Shown: positions 52,104 to 60,743 of the stretch, one piece after another | Position numbering within the stretch: position 1 is the first letter of the stretch | Layout: each line of letters starts with the position of its first letter | Origin: PALSA-612 sp963742925 | GTDB lineage: Bacteria; Actinomycetota; Thermoleophilia; Gaiellales; Gaiellaceae | Assembly (NCBI GenBank): GCA_963742925.1 | Contig: CAVUNV010000008.1 | Coordinates: forward strand, 248,001-312,000 | Length of the DNA: 64,000 bases | Direction: 5' to 3' | Made by a program: the position numbers and the translations under genes | Notes under the pieces: model-generated | What the model saw: only the letters and a program-made list of their open reading frames with translations | Told to the model about the DNA's origin: nothing | Database searches by the model: none

Positions 52104-54692
52104 ATGTCGACGCAGACCACCACCGAACGGGCACCGCGGACCTTCACGGCCCGGGCGCTCGGAATCTGGCTCCTCTCCGGAGCCGCCGCGGCGCTCGCCG
52201 CCCTCGTGCTCGCGTCCGGCCGGCATCTGCCTGCGCCGTTGCACGCCCTCGGCATCCCGTGGTGGGCGCTGCTGATCGGCTTCTACCTCGCCGAGTGCGC
52301 CGTCGTCCACGTGCACTTCCGCCGCGAGACGCAGACCATCTCATTGAGCGAGGTGCCGCTCGTGCTGGGCCTGTTCGCCGTCTCGCCGCTCGGCCTGATC
52401 ACCGCGCAGCTCTGCGGGATGGGAGCGGCGCTCATCTTCTACCGGCGCCAGCGCCCGCTCAAGATCGTCTTCAACCTCGCCCAGTCGGCCCTCGGCACCG
52501 CGCTGGCCATCGTGGTGTTCCGGACGATTGTGAACGGGCAGAACCCCTTCGAGCCCGCGGGCTGGCTCGCCGGGGTCGCCGCGGCCTCGATCGCCGCCGC
52601 GACCGGCATCGTCCTCGTCGCCGTGGCCGTGTCGCTCGCGGAGGAGCGGCCGGCGCTCACCCGCGTCCTGACGACGGCGGCCGTCTCCTTCCTCGGGACG
52701 TTGACCGCAGCCAGCCTCGCCCTGGCGGCGGCCACTCTCGCTCACACGAAGCCGGTCGCCGTCGTGCTGCTGCTCCTTCCGGCCGGCGCCTGCGCGCTGG
52801 CGCTGCGCGCCTATGCGCTGCAACGCCGCCGGCACGATCACGTGCAGTCCCTGTACGAGTCGATTCCACGCCGCGAGGACACCGCCGAGCTGGGGTCGGG
52901 AGTCCGCCAGCTCCTGCTGTCTGCCCGCCGCCTGCTCCGCGCCGAGTACGCCGAGATCATGATCCTGCCGGTCGACTCCCGCGAGCGGCCGCTGCGCAGC
53001 TCCATCGGCCCGGCGGGCGAGGTGCTCCTCGAGCCCACCGAGATCTCCCCGGCTGAGCAGAACGCGCTCGAGGCCGTCCGCGCCCGAGGCGGACTGGTCA
53101 CGCTCGCGAAGGACAAGCATCTCGACAGCCTCGACCCCTATACCGCCGAGCGCCGGTTGAAGGACGTGATCGTGACGACGCTCGAAGGCGAGAACGGCCT
53201 CCTCGGGCTGCTGCTCGTCGGCGACCGCACCGACGACGTCTCCACCTTCGGGCACGAGGACGAGAAGCTCTTGCGCACCTTCGCCGGCCACGCGGCGCTC
53301 CTGCTCGAGAACGAGCAGCTCGAGCAGTCGCTCGCGAAGCTGACCGATCTCGAGGTGAAGCTCCGCCACGAGGCGCTCCACGACGCGCTGACAGGCCTCC
53401 CGAACCGGCGGCTCTTCCACGCGCGCGTCGACGAGGCGCTCCAGAGGGCCGCCGCCGACCGGGCCGAGCCGGTCGTCCTCTTCCTGGACCTGGACGGGTT
53501 CAAGGCGATCAACGACGACCTCGGCCACGCGGCCGGCGACGAGCTGCTCGTCGCCTTCGCCGAGCGGCTGCGCGGGAACGTGCGCCCCGAGGAGCTGCCG
53601 GCGCGGCTCGGCGGCGACGAGTTCGCCGTCCTGATCGACTCCGGGGGCAGAGAGGTCGCCGAGGACGTGGCGCGGCGCCTCGTGCTCGCCGTCCGCAACC
53701 CGTTCTCGATCCAGGGACGGCGCCTCTCGATCCAGCTCAGCATCGGAATCGCAGCGTCGAGCACCGCGGCGGGGACGGAGGAGCTGCTCGCCAACGCCGA
53801 CCTCGCCATGTACGCGGCCAAGGGCGACGGCTCGTCGAGCTACGCCGTCTACACGGAACGGATGCGCGGCTCGGCACAGGCACGCAAGCAGCTCGGCGAG
53901 GCGCTCGAGGAGGCGCTCGAGCGCGACCAGATCGCCGTGCACTACCAGCCGATCGTCGACCTCCGGACCGGCGCGACCATCGCCTTCGAAGCGCTCGCCC
54001 GCTGGCGCCGCGGGAGCACCGACACCGTCGCAGCCGCGGACTTCCTCCATGCCGCGGAGGAGCGCGAGCTGATCGAGAGGATCGGCCGGGTCGTGCTGCG
54101 TGCCGCCTGCGTGCAGACGCAGGAATGGCGAGTCGAGTCCGATCCGCCGCGGGAGCTTTCGGTCTGCGTCAACCTCTCGCCGATCGAGTTCTACAGCGCC
54201 CGTCTCGGCGTCGACGTCGCGGCGGCGCTGCTCGAGACCGGGCTCGACGCGAGCCGTCTGATCCTGGAGATCACCGAGCAGGTCGCGACCGACGACACCG
54301 AGGCGACGCTGGTGACGATGACGGAGCTCCGCAGGCTCGGCGTCCGTTTCGCGCTCGACGAGTTCGGGACGGGGCGCTCGTCGCTCGAGCAGCTCTGCCA
54401 GCTGCCGTTCGACGTCGTCAAGATCGCGCGGCCCCTGGTCGATCGGATCGGGACGGGGCAGGGGGACGAGCGCGTCACCCAGGCGATCGTCGGGCTCGCG
54501 AAGTCGCTCGGCCTGAAGGTCGTCGCCGAGGGGATCGAGTCGAGGGAGCAGGCCGAGCGCCTGAAGCAGCTCGGCTGCCATTTCGGCCAGGGCTTCTACT
54601 TCGACCGCGCGCTCGCGGTTCCGCAGGCGACGCGGCGGCTCCGCACCCCGCCGGCCGGGCATCTGCGTCTGGTCGCCGGCGACTCGGCCTAA
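52104..54692 (+). CDS. Membrane-bound GGDEF/EAL protein with GAF-like domain
   Basis: An 862-residue protein. Residues about 12-245 hold seven or so membrane spans (IWLLSGAAAALAALVLASG onward); about 260-400 a GAF-like sensor (VTTLEGENGLLGLLLVGDR); about 425-590 GGDEF with the intact RLGGDEFAVLID; about 600-850 EAL with FEALARWRRG. The inhibitory site just before GGDEF is RPEE, not RxxD, and the EAL metal motif is LDEFGTGRSSL with Glu for the second Asp, then KIARP for KIDR. It probably makes c-di-GMP, while the EAL half may be a weak or regulatory domain. Confidence 0.9.
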   Translation: MSTQTTTERAPRTFTARALGIWLLSGAAAALAALVLASGRHLPAPLHALGIPWWALLIGFYLAECAVVHVHFRRETQTISLSEVPLVLGLFAVSPLGLITAQLCGMGAALIFYRRQRPLKIVFNLAQSALGTALAIVVFRTIVNGQNPFEPAGWLAGVAAASIAAATGIVLVAVAVSLAEERPALTRVLTTAAVSFLGTLTAASLALAAATLAHTKPVAVVLLLLPAGACALALRAYALQRRRHDHVQSLYESIPRREDTAELGSGVRQLLLSARRLLRAEYAEIMILPVDSRERPLRSSIGPAGEVLLEPTEISPAEQNALEAVRARGGLVTLAKDKHLDSLDPYTAERRLKDVIVTTLEGENGLLGLLLVGDRTDDVSTFGHEDEKLLRTFAGHAALLLENEQLEQSLAKLTDLEVKLRHEALHDALTGLPNRRLFHARVDEALQRAAADRAEPVVLFLDLDGFKAINDDLGHAAGDELLVAFAERLRGNVRPEELPARLGGDEFAVLIDSGGREVAEDVARRLVLAVRNPFSIQGRRLSIQLSIGIAASSTAAGTEELLANADLAMYAAKGDGSSSYAVYTERMRGSAQARKQLGEALEEALERDQIAVHYQPIVDLRTGATIAFEALARWRRGSTDTVAAADFLHAAEERELIERIGRVVLRAACVQTQEWRVESDPPRELSVCVNLSPIEFYSARLGVDVAAALLETGLDASRLILEITEQVATDDTEATLVTMTELRRLGVRFALDEFGTGRSSLEQLCQLPFDVVKIARPLVDRIGTGQGDERVTQAIVGLAKSLGLKVVAEGIESREQAERLKQLGCHFGQGFYFDRALAVPQATRRLRTPPAGHLRLVAGDSA

Positions 54693-54712
54693 CCGGCCAG
54701 GTCCGAGGAGAG

Positions 54713-54748
54713 TTGCCGCGAGCCGATCTTGCCGTTTCACGCGGCAAC
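54713..54748 (+). terminator. Stem-loop after the GGDEF/EAL gene
   Basis: GTTGCCGC and GCGGCAAC form an 8-bp stem with a 20-nt loop; inside it TTGCCG and CGGCAA can form a shorter 6-bp stem with a 7-nt loop. There is no T-run. It may end the transcript or shift between two folds ahead of the PPOX gene at 54870. Confidence 0.45.
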
Positions 54749-54869
54749 GTGACCGAAGCCGGGCACGGCGAGGTCAACTGTCCCCCAGACCTGGCCGACG
54801 AAGACGTGATCGTTCGGCGCAGGCCGGTCCTCTTTCGATTGAATTGCTCTCCCGCGACAAGGAGGAGAC

Positions 54870-55271
54870 ATGGCAGAGCTTCCCGAGGAAGCCCGCAAAG
54901 CACTGGAGGGCAAGAACTTCTGGCACCTGGCAACCGTCAACCCGGACGGCTCGCCCCAGTCGACGACCGTCTGGATCGACACGCGGGACGGCAAGATCAT
55001 CGTCAACACCGCGCTCGGCCGGAAGAAGCCGCGGAACATCGAGAACGAGCCACGTGTCGCGCTCTCCTGGCACGAGACGACCGACGGCGGCTACCACTCG
55101 ATCAGCATCCAGGGCCGCGTCGTCGAGACGATCACAGGCCCCGAGGCCGAAAAAGACATCGACGGCCTGGCGCAGAAGTACATCGGCCAGTCGCCGTACC
55201 CCTGGCGCGCACCCGGCGAGCAGCGCGTGACCTACGTGATCGAGCCGACCTCGGTCAGCGTCATGGGTTGA
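54870..55271 (+). CDS. PPOX-class, F420/flavin-dependent oxidoreductase
   Basis: A 133-residue split-barrel protein starting MAELPEEARKALEGKNF, then WHLATVNPDGSPQSTTVWID and PRNIENEPRVALSWHET. The pattern is that of F420- or FMN-binding PPOX enzymes, as in the protein at 11673. A strong AAGGAGG site lies 7 nt before the ATG. The substrate is unknown. It precedes the second molybdenum hydroxylase operon by about 30 bp but that operon has its own -10 box. Confidence 0.82.
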   Translation: MAELPEEARKALEGKNFWHLATVNPDGSPQSTTVWIDTRDGKIIVNTALGRKKPRNIENEPRVALSWHETTDGGYHSISIQGRVVETITGPEAEKDIDGLAQKYIGQSPYPWRAPGEQRVTYVIEPTSVSVMG

Positions 55272-55288
55272 GCCCCGGCCGCCTGGGT

Positions 55289-55294
55289 TAGACT
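55289..55294 (+). promoter_or_regulatory. -10 box TAGACT of a likely leaderless promoter
   Basis: TAGACT ends 10 nt before the ATG of the FAD subunit at 55305, exactly the layout seen before the PPOX gene at 11673. No ribosome site is between them. Confidence 0.5.
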
Positions 55295-55304
55295 CGCCGA
55301 TTCG

Positions 55305-56090
55305 ATGACTGCGGTCACCGACGTGCTGCTGCCGGGCTCGCTCGACGAGGCCGTCTCCGCGTTCGGGGACGGCTCCGGCGTGACCGTGATCGGCGGCGGC
55401 ACGATCGTGATGCCGGACATCACGGCCGGGCGCGTGAAGCCGGCCAGGACGCTCCTGCTCGCGCGGGCCGGCCTCGCCGGCGTCACCAGGGACGGCTCGA
55501 CGGTGACACTCGGGGCGATGGCGACGCTGCAGGATCTCGTCGACCTGCCGGCACCGGTCGGTCCCTGCGCCGCGAACGTGGCCGATCGCGAGATCCGCCT
55601 GCAGGCCACCGTCGGCGGCAACCTGTGCTCGGGCGAGGGCGCCGAGGCACCGCGCGGCGACCTGCAGGGGCCGCTGCTCGCCGTCGCGGCCCAGATCCGC
55701 TCGGCCGGCTCCGGCGGGATCACGACCGAGCCGCTGGAGGAGTTTCTCGGCCACCGGCGCGGACGGCTGGTCCTCGACGTGATCTACGAGGAGCCGACGG
55801 CCGGGGCCTTCGTCGCGCTCGACCGCCCGCACACGCACGCCTACACGGCGCTCGCCGTCTCCGCCGCCAGGACCTCCGACGGCACGATCAGGCTCGCCGC
55901 CACCGGCGCCGGCTGGTGGGGTCTCCGGCTTCCCTCGGCCGAGGCCGCGGCAGCCGATCCCGAGGCCGCCGGTGCCGCCGCACTGAAGGACGTGAAGCTG
56001 CACGACGACGCGCTCGCGTCGGCCTGGTACCGGGAGCAGGCGCTGCCGGTTCTGGTCCGCAGGGCGCTCGCCCGACTCGAGGAGAGCTGA
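55305..56090 (+). CDS. Molybdenum hydroxylase FAD-binding subunit
   Basis: A 261-residue FAD subunit: MTAVTDVLLPGSLDEAVSAF, first FAD motif VTVIGGGTIVMPDITAGR, second motif ATVGGNLCSGEGAEAPRGDL. It is missing the C-terminal extension of xanthine dehydrogenases, as in CoxM/NdhF. It begins the second molybdenum hydroxylase operon. Its stop overlaps the ATG of the 2Fe-2S subunit. It takes electrons from the FeS centres and passes them to an external acceptor. Confidence 0.87.
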   Translation: MTAVTDVLLPGSLDEAVSAFGDGSGVTVIGGGTIVMPDITAGRVKPARTLLLARAGLAGVTRDGSTVTLGAMATLQDLVDLPAPVGPCAANVADREIRLQATVGGNLCSGEGAEAPRGDLQGPLLAVAAQIRSAGSGGITTEPLEEFLGHRRGRLVLDVIYEEPTAGAFVALDRPHTHAYTALAVSAARTSDGTIRLAATGAGWWGLRLPSAEAAAADPEAAGAAALKDVKLHDDALASAWYREQALPVLVRRALARLEES

Positions 56091-56606
56091 TGAACCTGAA
56101 CGTCAACGGCCGGACGCACGAGATCGAGAGCCCACCGCTGACGACTCTGCTCGACGTCCTGCGCGAGGAGCTCGGCATCAACAGCCCGAAGGTGGGGTGC
56201 GAGCAGGGCGGCTGCGGCGTCGTGCACGGTGCTCGTCGACGGACAGCCGAGGCGCTCGTGCCTGCTGCCCGTGGCCGCGCTCGACGGCTCCGAGATCACG
56301 ACTGTCGAGGGACTCGGCGCGCCCGAGCATCTCGAGCCGGTGCAGGCCGCTTTCGTCCACCACTACGCGGCCCAGTGCGGCTTCTGCACGTCCGGCCTGC
56401 TGATGGCCGCGACGGCCTACGTCGCGAACGGGGGCACGGACGACCGCGAGGCGATCGCGGAGGCGCTCGGCGGACACGTCTGCCGTTGCACCGGCTACGT
56501 CAAGATCGTCGACGCCGTCGCGGCCGCCGCACGCGGCGACGAGTTCGATCTGTCGATCACCGCCGCGGGGCTGTACACGACCATGGCGTCAGGAGGTGCC
56601 GAGTGA
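56090..56606 (+). CDS. Molybdenum hydroxylase 2Fe-2S subunit (frameshifted)
   Basis: About 171 residues after repair: NLNVNGRTHEIESPPLTTLL, VGCEQGGCGACTVLVDGQPR, QCGFCTSGLLMAATAYV, HVCRCTGYVKIVDAVAAA. One extra base near 56222 breaks the first cluster motif (GCGVVHG instead of GCGACTV). After repair all eight cluster Cys are present. The tail (about 20 residues from SITAAGLYTTMASGGAE) is a small extra. It lies between the FAD and large subunits with overlapping codons. Confidence 0.87.
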
Positions 56607-57976
56607 AGGCTGTCGGCGCACGCCTGCCCCGCTACGACGGGGTCGCACACGTGACCGGGCGGACCATCTTCGTCGAGGACGTCGACGTCCCCGGCGCCGC
56701 CTGGGTGAAAGCGCTCCGCTCGCCGCATCCCCACGCCGGGATCGCGAAGCTGGACACGCGGGCCGCCGAGCAGATGAAGGGCGTCCGCGCGGTCGTGACC
56801 GCCGCCGACGTCCCGCTCAACGTCTACGGCCATCTCTCCGCGCTCGGCATTCCCGGCGACGAGCCGCTGCTCGCCGACAAGGACGTGCGCTACGTCGGCC
56901 AGCCGATCGCCGTCGTCGCCGCCGAGGACGAGGAGATCGCCCGGGCCGCGGTCGACGCGATCGAGATCGACTACGACGTGCGCGAGCCCCTGTTCGACGT
57001 CCGCAAGGCCTTCGATCCGGATGCCCCGCAGATCCACGAGTGGGGCAACTGGTACCCGCACTTCGAGGGCGGCTTCGACCACCGCCAGATCAGGAAGGGC
57101 GACATCGACGCCGCCTTCGCCCAGGCGGACGTGATCGTCCAGGGCGTCTACCGGCCGGCGGCGATCGAGCAGCTCCCGATCGAGACCCAGGTCTGCCAGG
57201 TCGTCCCGGAGGCGAACGGCCGGCTGACGATCTACTCCTGCACACAGGCGCTCTACTTCTCGATGGGCGTGGTCGCAGCTCACCTGCAGCAACCGCTGAA
57301 CAAGTTCAAGTTCGTCGGCGGGACGGTCGGGAGGCGGGTTCGGCGGCAAGGTCGACACGGCGACCGAGACGCTGTGCTGCCTGCTGGCACTCAAGTCGGA
57401 GCGGCCGACCAGGTGGCGCTGGACCCGCGAGGAGGAGTTCCTCTGCGTCCTCGACCCGCGCGCCGTGGCACATGGAGATCGCGGATGCGGTCACGAACGA
57501 CGGGTGGATCCTCGGGCGCAGGATGATCACGCTGCACGACTCGGGGGCCTACGCCCGCTTCTCGCCCTACGGCGTGACGAAGCACTCGTTCCACCACACC
57601 GGCGCCTACACGATCCCGAACCTCCATTTCGACGGCTGGGTCGTGTTCACGAACCGGACGCCGACGAGCGCGATGCGCGGCTTCGGCGTGACGTCGGTGT
57701 CGTTCGCGACCGAGACGCACCTGAGCCGCATCGCCGAGGTGCTCGGCGTCGACCCGTTCGAGCTGCGGCTGAAGAACGCGAACCGGATCGGCGACACGTC
57801 GCCGAACAGCGTCGTCTACACCGATCCTTCGACGGTGCCGACGATTCTCTCGATCGCCGACCACCTCGGCCACGAGCTCCCGGCCGACTACCGCACGATG
57901 ACCAGCGAGCCGCGCTCGGGCGAGCTGTTGCCCGGAGCATCTCGTCGCCCAGGTCGGAAACCCGGAGGATCACTAG
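56603..57976 (+). CDS. Molybdenum hydroxylase large subunit, N-terminal half (NdhL-like), three frameshifts
   Basis: Reads VGARLPRYDGVAHVTGRTIF (a/b hammerhead), VRYVGQPIAVVAAEDEE, then GGGFGGKVDTATETLCCLL and TSAMRGFGVTSVSFATETHL (first cofactor domain). Extra bases near 57330, 57440 and 57935 shift the frame. With the last one removed the text ends EHLVAQVGNPEDH and TAG at 57974. The next cofactor domain begins 2 bp later with its own ribosome site (GGAGG) and ATG. About 456 residues: near the 50-kDa large subunit NdhL of nicotinate dehydrogenase. If the third shift is not real, this and the next gene form one protein. Confidence 0.72.
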
Positions 57977-57978
57977 CC

Positions 57979-59097
57979 ATGGCTGTCCACAAGGGCCGCG
58001 GCATCGCGGCGATCGAGTACCCGACGGGCATGAACCAGAACGGCGACCCGTCGCAGGCGTGGATCAAGGTCAAGCCGGACGGCCGCGTCGACGTCTTCGC
58101 GGGCACGTCGGACATCGGCAACGGCTCGAAGACGATCCAGTCGCAGATCGTGGCCGAGACGATCGGCGTCCCGTACGAGTGGATCACGTACGACAACTCG
58201 AACACGGACTCGTCGCCGGTCTGCACGGGTACGTTCGCCTCGCGGGCCACGTTCGTCGCCGGCATGGCCGTGAAGAAGGCGGCCGAGCGGGTGCGCGAGC
58301 GGATCCTCGACATCGCCGGCAAGGAGCTCGAGATCGACCCGGCCGACCTGGACATCGTCGACGGCGAGGTGATCGCGAAGGGCTCGCCGCAGACGAAGAT
58401 CTCCGTTCCCGGACGTGGCCGCAGCCGCGACCTGGGGACACGGCGAGCTGATCACCGGCACGGGCGTGCAGCTCAAGCCGTACGCGGAGATCGTGCGAGC
58501 CGGAGACCGGCAAGGTCGACCTTCCGCCGCACTCGGCGATCTCGTACGCCTCGTGCGCGGCCGAGGTCGAGGTCGACGACGAGACGGGCGAGGTGCGCGT
58601 GACGCGGCTCGTGCAGTGCTTCGACGTCGGCCGCGCGATCAACCCGACGCTCGTGGAGGGACAGATCGAGGGCGGCGCCATTCAGGGCCTCGGCCTGGGT
58701 GTGCTCGAGGACGAGCTACCCGTACTACCCGGGCATCGAGCATCGCGGCGGCCAGTTCGGTTCGTACCTCGCGCCGGGCATGCAGGACCTGCCGGTGCTC
58801 GACACGGTGCTGATCGAGAACCCCTCGGCGGACGGGCCGTACGGCGCCAAGGGAATCGGCGAGATGGCGAACAACCCGCAGCCGCCCGCGATCGCGTCCG
58901 CAGTCCACGACGCGGTCGGGATCTGGGTCACAGAGCTGCCGATCACGCCCGAGCGGGTGCTGCGTGCGCTCCAGCGCAAGGCGGCGGGCGAGGGCGAGCC
59001 GACACGCAAGGGCAAGGTCGTCGTCTTCGACGAGGACGTCTCGCTCGCCGCGATCGCGCATCCCGACGCGCCGATCCGGCTCGTCGTCGAGGCGTGA
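57979..59097 (+). CDS. Molybdenum hydroxylase large subunit, C-terminal half (NdhM-like), three frameshifts
   Basis: From MAVHKGRGIAAIEYPTGMNQ to the end this is the second molybdopterin-binding domain: VFAGTSDIGNGSKTIQSQIV, SNTDSSPVCTGTFASRATFV, VTRLVQCFDVGRAINPTLVE and the catalytic-Glu region YGAKGIGEMANNPQPPAI. Extra bases near 58415, 58500 and 58718 break it; the last frame equals the first. About 371 residues after repair, near the 37-kDa NdhM subunit. An in-frame read-through from the previous gene is possible in the deposited sequence, so split or fused remains to be proved. Confidence 0.72.
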
Positions 59098-59486
59098 GCA
59101 ACTCACCATTTGGGACCTGGAACGGGGTCGAGCTCCACGAGTTCGTGCCCGGTGTACACATCCACGCCGCCGGCGGCGAGCAGGCGCTCGTCTGCCGCGT
59201 CAACTACGACCCGGGCTTCGGCGTGGCCACCCATTCGCACGAGCACACCGAGCAGGTCATGGTCGTGACCGAGGGTGAGCTCGACCTGACGGTGGCCGGC
59301 GAGACACGCCGGCTCGGCGTCGGCGACTGGGCGGTGATCAACCGCGGCGTCGAGCACTCGGTGCGGACGGAGGACGGCGCGCAGTTCATCGAGGCGCTCG
59401 CCCCCGTCCCGCTCGACCACGTGCCCGACCGCGCGCGCGACCTCGTGCTCGGCCCGGACGGCGGCACCCGGCACGTCGAGCGCTAG
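59094..59486 (+). CDS. Cupin domain protein
   Basis: A 130-residue cupin starting at GTG in the GTGA overlap with the hydroxylase. Motif 1: GFGVATHSHEHTEQVMVVTE; motif 2: WAVINRGVEHSVRTEDG. The translational coupling makes a part in the same pathway very likely, for instance as a dioxygenase or isomerase acting on the hydroxylated product. The C-terminal segment LDHVPDRARDLVLGPDGGT is of unknown role. Confidence 0.83.
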   Translation: MSNSPFGTWNGVELHEFVPGVHIHAAGGEQALVCRVNYDPGFGVATHSHEHTEQVMVVTEGELDLTVAGETRRLGVGDWAVINRGVEHSVRTEDGAQFIEALAPVPLDHVPDRARDLVLGPDGGTRHVER

Positions 59487-59489
59487 GCT
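59484..59489 (+). promoter_or_regulatory. -10-like box TAGGCT before the membrane protein
   Basis: TAGGCT, which starts with the cupin stop codon, ends 6 nt before the GTG at 59496. Confidence 0.35.
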
Positions 59490-59495
59490 CCCGGC

Positions 59496-59897
59496 GTGAT
59501 CGTGGCCATGCACGTGGCGACGGGTGCCGCCGCCGGAGCGGCTCTGGGATCGAACGCCGAGGCGGCGCTCGCCGGGCTGGCGCTGCACGCCGTCGGCGAC
59601 GCGATCCCGCACGAGGACTTCGACTCGATGCGCTTCGAGGCCGTCTCGGGGCTCGGACTGCTCGCGCTCCTGGCCCTGCGGCGCGGCCTGTTCGACCCTG
59701 CCGTGATCGGCGCGGCCTTCTCGGCCGCCCCGGACCTCGAGCACGTCCTCCCCCACCCCGGCCACTCGGAGCCGAAGCTGTTCCCGTCGCACCGGCTCGA
59801 AGGCTGGCATCGCGGAGGCGGCATCTCGGCGCCGCTGCAGCTCCTGGCGGCGGTCGTTATGGTCGTCGCTCTCGTCCTACGGAAGAAGGAGAGTTGA
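59496..59897 (+). CDS. Small membrane protein, YdjM-like
   Basis: A 133-residue protein with hydrophobic spans (VATGAAAGAALGSNAEAALA; VSGLGLLALLALRRGLF; PLQLLAAVVMVVALVL) and conserved polar positions GDAIPHEDFDSM, PDLEHVLPHPGHSEPKLFPS and HRLEGWHRGG. The His/Asp pattern resembles membrane-bound metal-dependent hydrolases of the YdjM/DUF457 type but is shorter. GTG start. Function unknown. Confidence 0.6.
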   Translation: MIVAMHVATGAAAGAALGSNAEAALAGLALHAVGDAIPHEDFDSMRFEAVSGLGLLALLALRRGLFDPAVIGAAFSAAPDLEHVLPHPGHSEPKLFPSHRLEGWHRGGGISAPLQLLAAVVMVVALVLRKKES

Positions 59898-59898
59898 G

Positions 59899-60081
59899 AT
59901 GCCCTGGATCGACGTCAAGCTCTACGACACGCGTGTGACCGAGGAGTCGGTGCCGAAGATCATCGAGAGCCTGACGAAGGCCCTCGCCGAGTCGAGCGGA
60001 GCGGCCCCCGAGCACATCCAGGTGGTCGTGCAGGGCGTCTCGCCCAAGCACTGGGGCATCGCCGGCAAGCCCGGCGCCTGA
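59899..60081 (+). CDS. 4-oxalocrotonate tautomerase-like protein
   Basis: A 60-residue tautomerase: after Met removal Pro is first (PWIDVKLYDTR). Arg-11 is kept and Trp replaces Phe-50 in HWGIAGKPGA. The site of Arg-39 is Gln (EHIQVVVQGV), so substrate binding must differ from classical 4-OT. Such enzymes move the double bond of 2-hydroxymuconate-like compounds or act as dehalogenases/MSAD. A GGAGAG site precedes the ATG. It fits with an aromatic or heteroaromatic path next to the molybdenum hydroxylase. Confidence 0.85.
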   Translation: MPWIDVKLYDTRVTEESVPKIIESLTKALAESSGAAPEHIQVVVQGVSPKHWGIAGKPGA

Positions 60082-60094
60082 ACGACGAGCCGAG

Positions 60095-60132
60095 GTGCAT
60101 GGGCCCGGCCGGTGCGGCCGAGCCCCATGCAC
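60095..60132. terminator. Two-way stem-loop between convergent genes
   Basis: GTGCATGGG and CCCATGCAC form a 9-bp outer stem, and GGCCG with CGGCC an inner stem. It lies between the tautomerase (+) and the secreted hypothetical protein (-), 8 bp before the end of the latter. Confidence 0.7.
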
Positions 60133-60139
60133 GCGTCCG

Positions 60140-60613
60140 TCAGGTCGCGGTGATCGTGCAGCTGAAATCAGCCGGCAGGAGTGCACCCGGGCCGACCTTG
60201 TAGTGCTGGCCGGTGTCGGGATCCTTTCCTTCGGAGACGACGTGCGCCAGGTTGACCTGGAAGTGCACCGTCACCGAATCGCCGGTATTCGCGAGTGTGC
60301 CGGCGGAGGCCCGCCAGGTCGACGCGTTGTCCTGGATCGGTCCCCAGAGGCCGCTTGCACCGGCGATCGGCGTGCCGTTGACATCCGCCGTGGTCGTCTG
60401 GGCGTTCAGGAAGTCCTGCACGCGTCCGCGGTTGTTCTCACCCCAGGTGAACCGCACCGTGACGGCGCTGCCCGCCGCAACCGTCGCGTTGCCGCCGTTC
60501 CCGAAGTAGCAGCCGACCAGGCTGACCGTGACAGGGGATGACGCACCCGCCGTCGAGGTGACGAGAGCGACCGCAACGCAGATCCCGGTGATGAAGAGCA
60601 TCGTTCGCTTCAT
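60140..60613 (-). CDS. Secreted hypothetical protein
   Basis: A 157-residue protein: signal MKRTMLFITGICVAVALVTS ending at AGA-SSP, then beta-rich text (VTVSLVGCYFGNGGNATVAA, AGSAVTVRFTWGENNRG, NTGDSVTVHFQVNLAHVVSE) and SCTITAT. Two Cys could form a disulfide. No known domain. A strong ribosome site AAAGGAGGT precedes the ATG. It is divergent from the large regulator fusion at 60744 by 130 bp and may share a control region with it. Confidence 0.7.
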   Translation of the reverse strand: MKRTMLFITGICVAVALVTSTAGASSPVTVSLVGCYFGNGGNATVAAGSAVTVRFTWGENNRGRVQDFLNAQTTTADVNGTPIAGASGLWGPIQDNASTWRASAGTLANTGDSVTVHFQVNLAHVVSEGKDPDTGQHYKVGPGALLPADFSCTITAT

Positions 60614-60729
60614 GTGATTGACCACCTCCTTTCGCCTGCTTTCTCTCAGCCGCACCCAAAGATCGGGTCAAGGTGGCCAAACAGGCGGTAAATCGCCTGC
60701 AAACGGTGGCTTCCGGATCCGATCCGTGG

Positions 60730-60735
60730 TACGGT
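60730..60735 (+). promoter_or_regulatory. -10-like box TACGGT before the regulator fusion
   Basis: TACGGT ends 8 nt before the GTG at 60744; no ribosome site between. Another short-leader layout as at 11658 and 55289. Confidence 0.4.
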
Positions 60736-60743
60736 CGCCCGCG

